In this document: in pieces, positions 26,295 to 34,560 of the stretch
How positions within the stretch are numbered: position 1 is the stretch's first letter
Layout: each line of letters begins with the position of its first letter
Assembly: GCF_014857905.1 (NCBI RefSeq)
Contig: NZ_JACYXE010000001.1
Span: 496,001 to 560,000, forward strand
Source of the DNA: Agilicoccus flavus
GTDB lineage: Bacteria > Actinomycetota > Actinomycetes > Actinomycetales > Dermatophilaceae
Direction: 5' to 3'
DNA: 64,000 nt
Notes under the pieces: model-generated
Database searches by the model: none
What the model was told of the DNA's origin: nothing
What the model saw: only the letters and a program-made list of their open reading frames with translations
Made by a program: the position numbers and the translations under genes

Positions 26295-26570
26295 CAGAAC
26301 TTTTGTCGCGCTCACTCCGGCTCGGCTCGCACGCTCACCTGCGTTCGCCGCTCAACACCTTCTGTCGCGCTCACTCCGGCTCGCACGCTCACCTACGTTC
26401 GCCGCTCAACACCTTCTGTCGCGCTCACTCCGGCTCGCACGCTCACCTACGTTCGCCGCTCAACACCTTCTGTCGCGCTCACTCCGGCTCGCACGCTCAC
26501 CTACGTTCGCCGCTCAACGCCTTCTGTCGCGCTCACTCCGGCTCGCACGCTCACCTACGTTCGCCGCTCA
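26295..26570. repeat. Five tandem 54-bp repeats between convergent genes
   Basis: The unit reads CTGTCGCGCTCACTCCGGCT, CGCACGCTCACCTACGTTCG, CCGCTCAACACCTT (54 bp). Four near-identical copies follow a slightly longer, diverged first copy with an extra GGCTC. The last copy ends with CCGCTCA, whose TCA is the stop codon of the metalloprotease gene on the minus strand. The same sequence with the same period occurs inverted at 28971-29068. It is not CRISPR because no spacers differ. All frames are open through it, which gives spurious reading frames. Confidence 0.9.
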
Positions 26571-27698
26571 GAAGCAGCCGCTCGCGGAGCCCAACGCCCT
26601 CAGGCCGACCAGGTCACCCGCGCCCCAGACCGCGGGCTTGCGCGTCGTCTCGACGTGCATGATCTGCCGGGGGTCGCGGACGCCCGGGTGGTCGAGGCCG
26701 ACGACGTGGCCGAGCTCGTGCATGAGCACCTGACCCCACGTGCCCTGATACCCGGAGACGTTCCCGGGCCCGAACCCGCCCGGCAGCCCCTGCGTCCCGT
26801 CGACGACGAGATAGCCCTGGAGGATCCGGTGCCACTCGCGGCCGCGGACGGCGGTGGTGCCCTGCTCGAAGAAGGCCCCGCCGACGCCGAGCGTCCGGGA
26901 GCCGCGCGGCAGATAACCGGAGGCGCCCGGACGGGAGTACGCGACGACGAGGTCGGTGCCGCGCGGGTACTCGTCGAGGATGTCGCGGCCGGCCGACCCG
27001 GGCACGACGGTCGTCGAGCCGGCCTTGACGAAGCGCAGGCCGGTGGCCGCCGACACCTTGGCGATCGACCGGTCGACGTCGGCCGCAGCCCCGCGGGGGG
27101 CGCGGGCGAGGTTGACCCGGTACGTGATGGGTCGGCACGGGTCCCAGCGCGGCGCCGGCCTGGTCAGGTAGGCCACCGAACGCGGGTTGCCCGCGCCCAC
27201 CCCCACCGAGAACGGGCGCGAGACCGCCGAGCCGGTGGCGCCGGCGAGCACTCGCAGCGTCTGGGTCCCCGCGGAACGGGTCGGCACGCGCAGCACGTAC
27301 CGGCCGTTGCGCGTCGACGAGGTCGCGACCGTGGCCCAGCCGTTCACCGCCTTGCGCTGGAGGCGGACCGGGTGGGTGCCTCCGCCGGCGACGCTCCCCC
27401 GCGCTGCCACGGACGACCCGATCGCCGCGACGACCGACGACGGCACCGCCGTCACGCGCGTCGGTCGAGCGGCCGCCCGCGGGCCGAGGGCGCGCCCCGA
27501 TCGGGTCGCGACGGCCGTTGCGGACGCGACCGCGGCGGCGTGCTGCGCGTCCGTCTGCAAGGCGCGCGACTGCGAGGCAGTGGCCCGCGGAGCGGTGGCG
27601 GCGGCGGGCGGCGCGAGGGTCCCTGACGAGGCGAGCGCGGCGAGGAGTCCCGTCGCCGCGCCGGTGACGACGACGCGCAGGCGTGGCGAGGTCGGCAT
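26568..27698 (-). CDS. Secreted zinc metalloprotease (metzincin)
   Basis: 376 residues, exported. The ATG at 27698 follows AAAGGACG; the signal peptide is residues 1-35 (LRVVVTGAATGLLAALASSG). A linker and an Ig-like domain (about 85-170, VRLQRKAVNGWATV, TQTLRVLAGA) precede the catalytic domain, which begins RWDPCRPITYRVNL and has the zinc site HELGHVVGLDH (His 327, 331 and 337) and a Met-turn QIMHVET. This is the matrixin-like pattern. The last residues (GSASGCF) and the stop codon lie at the edge of the 54-bp repeats, so repeat expansion may have set the C-terminus. Substrates are unknown. Confidence 0.85.
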   Translation of the reverse strand: MPTSPRLRVVVTGAATGLLAALASSGTLAPPAAATAPRATASQSRALQTDAQHAAAVASATAVATRSGRALGPRAAARPTRVTAVPSSVVAAIGSSVAARGSVAGGGTHPVRLQRKAVNGWATVATSSTRNGRYVLRVPTRSAGTQTLRVLAGATGSAVSRPFSVGVGAGNPRSVAYLTRPAPRWDPCRPITYRVNLARAPRGAAADVDRSIAKVSAATGLRFVKAGSTTVVPGSAGRDILDEYPRGTDLVVAYSRPGASGYLPRGSRTLGVGGAFFEQGTTAVRGREWHRILQGYLVVDGTQGLPGGFGPGNVSGYQGTWGQVLMHELGHVVGLDHPGVRDPRQIMHVETTRKPAVWGAGDLVGLRALGSASGCF

Positions 27699-28086
27699 GT
27701 GGCGTCCTTTCCGCTTCGTGGGCAGCTGTTTCGGCACCGCTGCCCGGGCCCCGGCGCGACGCTGGTCGACGCATGGCGAGCCGATGGCGCGGAGCCACGT
27801 GCGTTTCCCCCACGTCGAGACTGCCGCACCCGCGGGGGCGGTGTCCACTTGCCTCGCGCAGCTCCGCCGCGCGAGGCGAAGTCGGACGGTTGCCCCGCTG
27901 GGGAGGCGAAACCTACTCTGGCGAGGGGGAACACGGCCGACGCGCCCCGGTGCGGCGGCCGTGTCGACGCCGGGCCCGCCTCCGGGCCGCGTCGAACGGC
28001 GCGGCGGGCGACCCGCCCGCGCGCCGCAGGGCGGGGTACGGCGCCCGCGGGGGTGGTGCGCCGACGGATCGAGAAGTGGTGAACGG
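27699..28086. other. 388-bp divergent intergenic region with a hairpin
   Basis: Separates the metalloprotease from the gene at 28087. A perfect 9-bp inverted repeat (GCCTCGCGC / GCGCGAGGC, 27851-27877, 9-nt loop) lies near the middle and a weaker one (GGGCAGC / GCTGCCC) sits close to the protease start. I could not match either to a known riboswitch. No gene is supported here. Confidence 0.45.
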
Positions 28087-29025
28087 ATGAGCGCCGTCAC
28101 GGCCAGCATCATCGTCGGCTCACGGCACCGCATGGACCCGGGCATCCAGCCACGCTGGCTCGTGCTGCTGCACGAGGGGCAGAACTACGCGTGGCACCTG
28201 GTGCGGCTGCAGCTCACCGGGGTCCCGGGCCCGCCCGGCCTCGACGTCGCACCCGGAGTGCTGTGGCGCAGCTCCGGCGACGGGCACCTCGTCGAAGAAC
28301 TGGCCCTCATGCTCCACCTCTTCGCGACGCACACCGCCGAGGTGACCGAGGCGGTGCGCCACTGCCCGAGCCTCAAGCGCGCCCGCGTCGACCTCGACTC
28401 CCTCGAGGGACGCGAGCGTGGCGATTACGAGAACGCGATGCGTCTGGCCGCCGAGCACGGCCGGGAGCTCCTCCTCGCCGCGACCATCCACCGGGACAGC
28501 CGGCTCACCGAGGACGCGCTGCGCTCGATGCCCGACTGGGAGCTCGACGTCGCCCACACCGCCCTCACCCGGCACTGGACCGCCCTGCACGGGTTCTCGA
28601 TCACCGACTACCGGCAGCTCGGCGGTGAGGGCGTCGACCACGAGGTGTCTTACGAGGACTGGATCGACGGCGCCCACGACCCGCTCGATGGTCCCGAGGA
28701 GTCGCGCGACACGGACCACGACACCCCCGGCGACCCCGACCGGGCCGACGACCCGCGGGACCACGAGGTGGCCGGACCGGGCCCGACCCACCTCGAACTG
28801 TCGGGTGGACGGCTCCGCCCCGCCCGGCGGGGCTGGATGCGCCGGGCCGCGCGCGACGATGCGGCGGAGGCGACCGCGGGCGGGGCGAGCGTGGGCCGCG
28901 ACAACGCCCCCGTCGTCGGGCGCCCGGTGCGCGAGAAGGTCGGTTTGGCCGAGTTCTTCGGGTTCACAGAAGCGGCGAACGGAGGCGAGCTTGCGAGCCG
29001 CAGTGAGCACGACAGAGAAAGCTGA
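28087..29025 (+). CDS. Hypothetical protein, repeat-derived C-terminus
   Basis: 312 residues, not recognised. The N-terminal 180 residues look folded and soluble, mostly helical: RWLVLLHEGQNYAWHLVRLQL, VEELALMLHLFATHTAEVTE, RGDYENAMRLAAEHGRELLLAA and LDVAHTALTRHWTALHGFS. From about 200 on it is acidic and low-complexity (PEESRDTDHDTPGDPDRADD), then basic. The last about 19 residues (from TEAANGGELASR) are encoded by the 54-bp repeat and the stop codon lies at the junction of two copies, so the original C-terminus may have been replaced. The ATG at 28087 is the most natural start. No function is proposed. Confidence 0.6.
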   Translation: MSAVTASIIVGSRHRMDPGIQPRWLVLLHEGQNYAWHLVRLQLTGVPGPPGLDVAPGVLWRSSGDGHLVEELALMLHLFATHTAEVTEAVRHCPSLKRARVDLDSLEGRERGDYENAMRLAAEHGRELLLAATIHRDSRLTEDALRSMPDWELDVAHTALTRHWTALHGFSITDYRQLGGEGVDHEVSYEDWIDGAHDPLDGPEESRDTDHDTPGDPDRADDPRDHEVAGPGPTHLELSGGRLRPARRGWMRRAARDDAAEATAGGASVGRDNAPVVGRPVREKVGLAEFFGFTEAANGGELASRSEHDRES

Positions 29026-29068
29026 GCGGCGAACGCAGGCGAACTCGCGAGCCGCAGCGAGCACGACA
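28971..29068. repeat. Two inverted-orientation copies of the 54-bp repeat
   Basis: Copies begin at 28971 and 29025 (period 54 bp). Read on the minus strand they match the 26.3-kb unit at most positions (common core GAGCGGCGAACG, AGGYGA, GCGAGCCG, AGYGAGC, CGACA). They lie between the convergent hypothetical and Tag-like genes, the same setting as the first cluster. Confidence 0.8.
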
Positions 29069-29126
29069 AGGGGGTCTGATCCGAGATCCTGAGGACCCGG
29101 CCGGAACGCCCCTCCGCGGCCGCGCG

Positions 29127-29858
29127 TCAGGCGCGGGTGCCGTCGGGTGACCAGATGCCGGACGAGCCGCGGCGGTGGCTGTCGAGCAGATGGGTGTCGA
29201 CGACGCCGACCGCCTCCATGAGGGCGAACATCGTCGTGGGCCCGACGAACGAGAACCCCGCGCTGCGCAGCTCTTTCGCGAGGGCCACCGACTCCGGTGA
29301 CGTGGCGGGGACCTCCGCCGTCGTGCGCGGCATCGGGGTGCGCGCGGGGGCGAAGGACCAGACGAGGTCCGCCAGCCCGCCCCGCTCGCGCAACGTGAGC
29401 GTGGCGCGGGCGTTCCCGATGGTCGCGTCGATCTTGCGGGCGTTGCGGACGATGCCGGCGTCGGCCATGAGTCGCTCGACGTCGACGTCGCCGAACTGCG
29501 CGACCAGCTCGGGGTCGAAGTCCGCGAACGCGCTCCGGAACGCGGGTCGCTTGCGCAGAATCGTCGCCCAGCTCAGCCCCGACTGGAACGCCTCCAGGCT
29601 GAGGCGCTCGAAGAAGCCGCGTTCGTCGCGGACCGGTAGGCCCCACTCGGTGTCGTAGTACTCCCGCAGCAGCGGGTCGGTGCTCGCCCAGGCCGGACGG
29701 GCGAGGCCGTCGTCGCCGACGACGACCTCGGTGCGGGATGCGGGACGGGGACGGCCGGCCGAGGCGGGCGAGGACCCGGCGGCGGTTCCGATCGTCTCGT
29801 CGGTGGCTGCGGGGTCGGCGCTGCGTGTTTCGCCGCCGGGCGGTTCCGGTGGGGTCAC
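29127..29858 (-). CDS. Tag-like DNA-3-methyladenine glycosylase I without zinc ligands
   Basis: 243 residues; GTG start at 29858 with AGGAGG upstream. A 45-residue disordered N-terminus precedes a Tag-family HhH glycosylase: ASTDPLLREYYDTEWGLP, SWATILRKRPAF, VGPTTMFALMEAVGVVDTHL. Tag removes 3-methyladenine from DNA. The E. coli zinc ligands (Cys4, His17, His175, Cys179) are largely missing: the start reads ARPAWA where ERCGW is expected, and YYDTEWG replaces YHDNEWG. It therefore resembles the zinc-less Tag subgroup. Activity should be retained if the recognition Glu in the SWATILRKR region is right, but this is inference. Confidence 0.82.
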   Translation of the reverse strand: MTPPEPPGGETRSADPAATDETIGTAAGSSPASAGRPRPASRTEVVVGDDGLARPAWASTDPLLREYYDTEWGLPVRDERGFFERLSLEAFQSGLSWATILRKRPAFRSAFADFDPELVAQFGDVDVERLMADAGIVRNARKIDATIGNARATLTLRERGGLADLVWSFAPARTPMPRTTAEVPATSPESVALAKELRSAGFSFVGPTTMFALMEAVGVVDTHLLDSHRRGSSGIWSPDGTRA

Positions 29859-29911
29859 GGTGACCTCCTGTGCGGGGTGGGAGGTTCGACTCTCCCACCC
29901 CGGCGCGCGGC

Positions 29912-31150
29912 TCAGGCTCGCCCGTCCACAGGGGTGTCGACGGCGGCGCGGACCTCGTCGCGCTTGGCCTTCGGGCTGGAGTCGTGCTCGGCGACCGCGC
30001 GCTCGACCAGGTCCATGAGTTCACGCTCCTCGCGGATCCGGGCGCGGTATTTGGGCGCGAGGCCCTTGATCGTCTCGATCTCCTTCAGCAGCTTGCCGTA
30101 CGCCTTCTCGCGCTCGACCGGGTCGGTCTCGTAGTCGGGGTCGAGGGCGTTCTTCGCGTGGTGGCGGGCGTTCGTCACGGCGGTCTGCGCCTTGCCGGCG
30201 GGGCTGAGCAGCGAGGCGATGACGGTGACGACGAGGACGCCGATGATGACGGTGAGCGAGAAGCCCGTGCTCACCTCGACGACGGGCACCGGCTGCCCGT
30301 CGTTGACGAACGGCAGGTTGTTCTCGTGCAGCGCGTGGAGGATGAGCTTCACGCCGATGAAGCCGAGGATCGCGGCGAGGCCGTAGCTGAGGTAGATGAG
30401 GCGGTCGAGCAGGCCCTCGATGAGGAAGTAGAGCTGGCGCAGACCCATGAGCGAGAACGCGGTGGCCGTGAACACGATGTACGTGTTCTGCGTGAGGCCG
30501 AAGATCGCGGGGATCGAGTCGAGCGCGAAGAGGATGTCGGTGCCGCCGATGGCGACCATGACGAGCAGCATCGGCGTCATGACGCGCTTGCCGTTCTCGA
30601 CCGTGAAGAGCTTGTCGCCGTCGTAATGCTCGCTCGTGTGCAGGAAGCGCCGCGCGAGCCGGATGACGATGTTGTCGGCCTCGTGGGAGTCCTCGCCCTC
30701 CGACTTGAGCATCTGGCCGGCCGTGATGATGAGGATGAGGCCGAAGAGGTAGAACACCCAGGCGAAGCGGTTGATGAGGGCGGCGCCGAGGAAGATGAAC
30801 CCGGTGCGGGCGATGAGCGCGAAGACGATGCCGAAGAGGAGCACCTTCTGCTGGTCGGCCCGCGGGACCGAGAAGCTGGCCATGATGATGAGGAAGACGA
30901 AGAGGTTGTCGACGCTCAACGCCTTCTCTGTGATGTACCCGGCGAAGTACTCCGACCCCATCTGACCGCCGCCGAAGATCAGCAGACCGAACCCGAAGAC
31001 GACGGCGAGGCCCACGTAGATCGACGACCAGATCGCCGCCTCCCGCAGGGTCGGCGAGTGCGCCTTGCGGACGTGGAAGAAGAAGTCGAAGGCCAAGAGG
31101 CCCAGGATGGCGGCGATCGTGAGGGCCCAGACGAGGGGCGAAACGGTCAC
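29912..31150 (-). CDS. TerC-family integral membrane protein
   Basis: 412 residues; GTG start at 31150 with AGGAG upstream. About eight helices carry the TerC signatures ITEKALSVDNLFVFLIIM and GGTDILFALDSIPAIFGLT, each with the conserved acidic residues in membrane. The C-terminus after residue 320 is a long charged tail (YETDPVEREKAYGKLLKEIET and so on), a likely coiled coil. TerC proteins are linked to tellurite resistance and, more recently, to manganese export to metalloenzymes in the envelope. No yybP-ykoY riboswitch was recognised upstream. Divergent from the amylase operon. Confidence 0.88.
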   Translation of the reverse strand: MTVSPLVWALTIAAILGLLAFDFFFHVRKAHSPTLREAAIWSSIYVGLAVVFGFGLLIFGGGQMGSEYFAGYITEKALSVDNLFVFLIIMASFSVPRADQQKVLLFGIVFALIARTGFIFLGAALINRFAWVFYLFGLILIITAGQMLKSEGEDSHEADNIVIRLARRFLHTSEHYDGDKLFTVENGKRVMTPMLLVMVAIGGTDILFALDSIPAIFGLTQNTYIVFTATAFSLMGLRQLYFLIEGLLDRLIYLSYGLAAILGFIGVKLILHALHENNLPFVNDGQPVPVVEVSTGFSLTVIIGVLVVTVIASLLSPAGKAQTAVTNARHHAKNALDPDYETDPVEREKAYGKLLKEIETIKGLAPKYRARIREERELMDLVERAVAEHDSSPKAKRDEVRAAVDTPVDGRA

Positions 31151-31388
31151 GGGTGAGCTCCTGCGGTGGCGGCGGGGGGCGGTCGGGGTCGCGGACGCGT
31201 GAACGACGGGGCGGGCCCTAGACGCGCCGGGGTACTGCGGTGAGACGCGGCGACGGGCCGATCCGTTCCCGGGTGACTCTCGGCCGCGCCTTGCCCGGCG
31301 CTCACAGCCGCCGGCCTCCGCGTCGCCCCGGGGCGACGCTGTCGGTCCCCACCCGTACGGTGAGACCAGGACGAACAGGAGGTCCCTC

Positions 31389-32735
31389 ATGCCCGACTGG
31401 GTTCGCGACTCGATGTGGTGGCACGTGTATCCGCTCGGCTTCACGGGAGCGCCGCACGGGGCATCCGGCGACCCCGAGCCGGCGCACCGGTTCGCCCACC
31501 TGGAGGCGTGGCTCGACCACGTCGTCGACCTCGGTCTCAACGGGATCGCCCTCGGGCCCATCTTCGCGTCGTCGACCCACGGTTACGACACGACCGACCA
31601 CCTGCGCGTCGACCCGCGCCTCGGCACGGCGCAGGACGCGGAGTCGTTCTTCGCGGCCTGCCACGCCAAGGGCCTGCGCGTCATGCTCGACGGCGTCTTC
31701 AACCACGTGGGCCGCGAGCACCCCGCGTTCCAGGCGGTCCTGGAGCAGGGCGCGGGCGCCGAGACCGCCGGCTGGTTCCACCTGGAGTGGTCCGACGGCG
31801 ACGGCGCGGGTGCGGTGCCGAGATACCGGAACTTCGAGGGCCACGACCAGCTCGTGGCGCTCGACCACGGCAGCGAGGCGGTCGTCGACCTCGTCACCGA
31901 CGCCATGTGCCACTGGCTCGACGCGGGCGCAGACGCGTGGCGCCTCGACGCCGCCTACGCGGTGCTGCCGGAGTTCTGGGCGCGGGTGCTGCCCCGCGTG
32001 CGCGAGCGCCACCCCGACGTCTACGTCGTCGGCGAGGTCATCCACGGCCACTACGCCGACGTCGTCACCCGCTCGGGGATGGATGCCGTCACCCAGTACG
32101 AGCTGTGGAAGGCGGTCTGGAGCGGCCTCAACGACACCAACTTCCACGAGATCGCGCACGCCCTGGGCCGCCACGACGAGTTCCTCGCCACGTTCGTCCC
32201 GTGGACGTTCGTCGGCAACCACGACGTCACGCGCATCGCGAGCCGGCTCACCGACGAACGGCACCTCCCCCACGCCCTCGCGCTGCTGTTCACCGTGGGC
32301 GGCACGCCCGCCGTCTACTACGGCGACGAGCTCGCCTATCGCGGGGTCAAGGAGGAGCGCTTCGGCGGCGACGACGACATCCGCCCGCTGTTCCCGGCGA
32401 GTCCGGCGGAGCTCTCGGAGCTCGGGGCGGACACGCTGGCGGTCCACCGCGCGCTCGTCGGTCTGCGTCGGCGGCACCGCTGGCTGCACACCGCCCGGCC
32501 GGCCACGCTGCACCTGGAGAACGACCGTTTCGCGTACGAGGTGACCGGCGAGGGCGCGCGGCTCGTCGTCGCCCTCAACCTCGCCGACGACGCCGCCGTG
32601 ATCCCCGTGACCGGCGCCGGAGAGGTCCTGGCCGGGGCGGCCCGCGCGCACGACGGCGGCGTCGCCCTGGAGGCGCACGGCTGGGCCGTGCTCGACGGCG
32701 GGTCGGACGGGTCCGACGGATCGCGGGCGTCGTGA
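31389..32735 (+). CDS. Alpha-amylase-family (GH13) glycosidase
   Basis: 448 residues, cytoplasmic, no signal peptide. The ATG at 31389 has AGGAGG upstream. The TIM barrel carries the GH13 conserved regions: LDGVFNHVG (region I), DAWRLDAAYA with nucleophile Asp187, VVGEVIHG with acid/base Glu216, and VGNHDVTRI with Asp279. A C-terminal beta domain follows (FAYEVTGEGARLVVALNLADD). It is short for the family and resembles small actinobacterial maltodextrin/trehalose-type glycosidases. The first of three likely co-transcribed genes; the overlap with ribokinase suggests sugar salvage. Substrate unknown. Confidence 0.87.
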   Translation: MPDWVRDSMWWHVYPLGFTGAPHGASGDPEPAHRFAHLEAWLDHVVDLGLNGIALGPIFASSTHGYDTTDHLRVDPRLGTAQDAESFFAACHAKGLRVMLDGVFNHVGREHPAFQAVLEQGAGAETAGWFHLEWSDGDGAGAVPRYRNFEGHDQLVALDHGSEAVVDLVTDAMCHWLDAGADAWRLDAAYAVLPEFWARVLPRVRERHPDVYVVGEVIHGHYADVVTRSGMDAVTQYELWKAVWSGLNDTNFHEIAHALGRHDEFLATFVPWTFVGNHDVTRIASRLTDERHLPHALALLFTVGGTPAVYYGDELAYRGVKEERFGGDDDIRPLFPASPAELSELGADTLAVHRALVGLRRRHRWLHTARPATLHLENDRFAYEVTGEGARLVVALNLADDAAVIPVTGAGEVLAGAARAHDGGVALEAHGWAVLDGGSDGSDGSRAS

Positions 32736-33667
32736 TCGGCGTCCTCGGGTCGACGATGATCGACCTCGTCACCTACACGCCTCGGATGCCGGCGGCGGGC
32801 GAGACGCTCGAGGCCCCGGAGTTCGAGCTCGGGTGCGGCGGCAAGGGGGCCAACCAGGCCGTCGCCGCGGCCCGCCTCGGGTCGGACGTCACGATGGTCG
32901 CGCGCGTCGGGTCCGACGCGTTCGGCGACCTCATGCTCGACACCCTGCGCGGCGAGGGCATCGACGTCGCCCACGTGGGCCGGGCTCCGGGCACGAACGG
33001 GGTCGCGCCGATCTTCGTCGAGCCCGACGGCACGAACCGCATCCTCATCGTCAAGGGCGCCAACGCGGCGCTGACCCCCGCCGACGTCGAGGCCGCCGCC
33101 GACGCCCTCGCCGCCTGCGACCTGCTCGTCCTCCAGCTCGAGGTTCCCCTCGAGACGGTGTACGCGGCGATCGACCTCGGCAAACGACTCGGCGTCCCGG
33201 TCCTGCTCAACCCGGCGCCGGGCGACCCCGACCTCGACATCGCCCAGGCCTGCCGCTGCGCGTTCTTCACCCCCAACGAGAGCGAGCTGGGCCTGCTCAC
33301 CGGCCTGCCCGTCGACACGCCGGAACAGGTCCGGGCGGCGGCGCGGAGCCTGCTCGACCGCGGCCTCGACGCCGTCCTCGTCACGCTCGGCTCCGCGGGT
33401 GTCCTGCGCGTCGACGCCGACGGCGAGGAGGTCGTGCCCGGGCACGCCGTCGAGGCCGTCGACACGACCGGCGCGGGCGACGCCTTCATCGGCGCGTTCG
33501 CGCACGCGTGGTCCGGCTCGCGCGACGTGCGCGCCGCGATCGAGTTCGCCAACGCCTACGCCGCCGACTCCGTCACCCGGCGCGGAACCCAGAAGTCCTA
33601 CGCGAGCGCGGCGCAGTTCGCCGCCTCGTCCACCCGTCCCCGAACCGCCCACGACCCCCAGGAGTGA
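32732..33667 (+). CDS. Ribokinase-type PfkB carbohydrate kinase
   Basis: 311 residues. GTG start at 32732 overlaps the amylase stop (GTGA). PfkB signatures are complete: GCGGKGANQAVAAARLG near residues 30-46 and DTTGAGDAFIGAFAHAW with the catalytic Asp near 250. The Asn of NESELGLLTG and VLVTLGSAGV fits ribokinase rather than fructokinase. It phosphorylates ribose or a similar pentose or nucleoside sugar. Translational coupling to the amylase gene suggests a shared sugar catabolic unit, although ribose itself is not an expected amylase product. Confidence 0.87.
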   Translation: MIGVLGSTMIDLVTYTPRMPAAGETLEAPEFELGCGGKGANQAVAAARLGSDVTMVARVGSDAFGDLMLDTLRGEGIDVAHVGRAPGTNGVAPIFVEPDGTNRILIVKGANAALTPADVEAAADALAACDLLVLQLEVPLETVYAAIDLGKRLGVPVLLNPAPGDPDLDIAQACRCAFFTPNESELGLLTGLPVDTPEQVRAAARSLLDRGLDAVLVTLGSAGVLRVDADGEEVVPGHAVEAVDTTGAGDAFIGAFAHAWSGSRDVRAAIEFANAYAADSVTRRGTQKSYASAAQFAASSTRPRTAHDPQE

Positions 33668-33669
33668 CC

Positions 33670-34137
33670 GTGCCCGAACCGATGACCCTGCACCGCGACA
33701 CCGACGCCGCCCCCGACCGCGTGTGGGCCGCCCTGACCGACATCGAGCACGCGGAGGAGAACCTGTCCGCCGTCACGCGGATCGAGCGGCTCACCGACGG
33801 CCCGTACCGGATCGGCACCCGGTGGCGCGAGACCCGCACGATGCTCGGGAAGTCCGAAACGCAGGAGATGGAGGTCGTCGCGCTCGAGGCCCTCGGCATG
33901 ACGCAGATCCGCTCCGTGTCGGAGGGGGCCGAATACACGACGACGTTCACCCTCACCGCTCGTCACCCCGGGACGACGCTGACGATGGCGTTCGAGGGCG
34001 TCCCGGACCAGGACGCGTCTGGGCTCAAGCGGCTCGCGAACAAGGTCATGGCTCCCCTGGGCGCCCGGGTCGAGCGAAAGGCGGTGGAATCCGACCTCGA
34101 CGACATCGTGGCCGCCGCGGAGCGCGTGCAGGAGTGA
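33670..34137 (+). CDS. SRPBCC (START-like) fold protein
   Basis: 155 residues. The GTG at 33670 follows AGGAG by 5 bp; an in-frame GTG at 33664 would overlap the upstream stop. The fold signs are the N-terminal helix APDRVWAALTDIEHAEENL, then TRIERLTDGPYRIGTRWRETR and TTFTLTARHPGTTLTMAFEG, ending in a long C-terminal helix with KRLANKV. Members bind hydrophobic ligands or act as aromatase-like or polyketide cyclase-like proteins. It may be part of the amylase-ribokinase operon, and its ligand is unknown. Confidence 0.8.
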   Translation: MPEPMTLHRDTDAAPDRVWAALTDIEHAEENLSAVTRIERLTDGPYRIGTRWRETRTMLGKSETQEMEVVALEALGMTQIRSVSEGAEYTTTFTLTARHPGTTLTMAFEGVPDQDASGLKRLANKVMAPLGARVERKAVESDLDDIVAAAERVQE

Positions 34138-34145
34138 GTCGAGAG

Positions 34146-34172
34146 GCCCGAGCGGCTCGGCGCAGCTCGGGC
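34146..34172. terminator. Terminator between convergent genes
   Basis: 8-bp inverted repeat GCCCGAGC / GCTCGGGC with an 11-nt loop, between the SRPBCC and Gdx-like stops. It can serve both strands. Confidence 0.55.
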
Positions 34173-34182
34173 GGACTCGGGC

Positions 34183-34497
34183 TCAGTGCTGCAGCTTGAG
34201 ACCGATGACGCAGCCGATGATGCCGAGCAGCAGGAACGCCTTGACGAGGGAGAACGGCTCCTCGCCGGTGAGCATCGCGTACGCGACGGTCAGCGAGGCC
34301 CCGACGGCCACCCAGACGGCGTAGCTCGTCCCGACCGGCAGCGTGCGCATCGCCCACGCGAGGCCGAGCATGCTGATGACGACGCTCACGCCGAACACCA
34401 CGGTGGGCCAGAGCCGCGTGAGGCCCGCCGACCGGCCGAGGGCGGTCGCCCACACCGCCTCGAGCACCCCCGACGCGATGAGCACCAGCCAGGCCAT
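34183..34497 (-). CDS. Small multidrug resistance transporter, Gdx/SugE type
   Basis: 104 residues with four transmembrane helices. ATG start at 34497, ribosome site GGGAGG. It begins MAWLVLIASGVLEAVWATAL with the essential membrane Glu13, followed by LAWAMRTLPVGTSYAVWVAVG and LGIIGCVIGLKLQ. The LEAVWA and WAMRTLPVGTSYAVW pattern matches the guanidinium exporter (Gdx, formerly SugE) group rather than EmrE drug exporters. No guanidine riboswitch was recognised in the short upstream region, so the substrate remains a family-based inference. SMR proteins work as dimers. Confidence 0.87.
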   Translation of the reverse strand: MAWLVLIASGVLEAVWATALGRSAGLTRLWPTVVFGVSVVISMLGLAWAMRTLPVGTSYAVWVAVGASLTVAYAMLTGEEPFSLVKAFLLLGIIGCVIGLKLQH

Positions 34498-34560
34498 CTC
34501 TACCTCCCGTGATCCTCGGACGGCCGCCCCCGCAGGACGTCGGCCCGTCCGTGCAGGCTC

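Noticed and set aside
26295-26570. Possible CRISPR array
   Set aside because: Units are contiguous and identical in both length and content, with no distinct spacers. The 40-bp repeats at 37441 fail for the same reason.
26303-26662. Reading frame with repeated GSHAHLRSPLNTFCRAHS
   Set aside because: It is a by-product of the 54-bp repeats and has no ribosome site or homology.
27699-28086. Possible riboswitch in front of the metalloprotease
   Set aside because: Hairpins are present, but I could not match the conserved core of any class I know, including the c-di-AMP type common before cell-wall enzymes.
31151-31388. yybP-ykoY manganese riboswitch before terC
   Set aside because: No matching core sequence was recognised in the gap.
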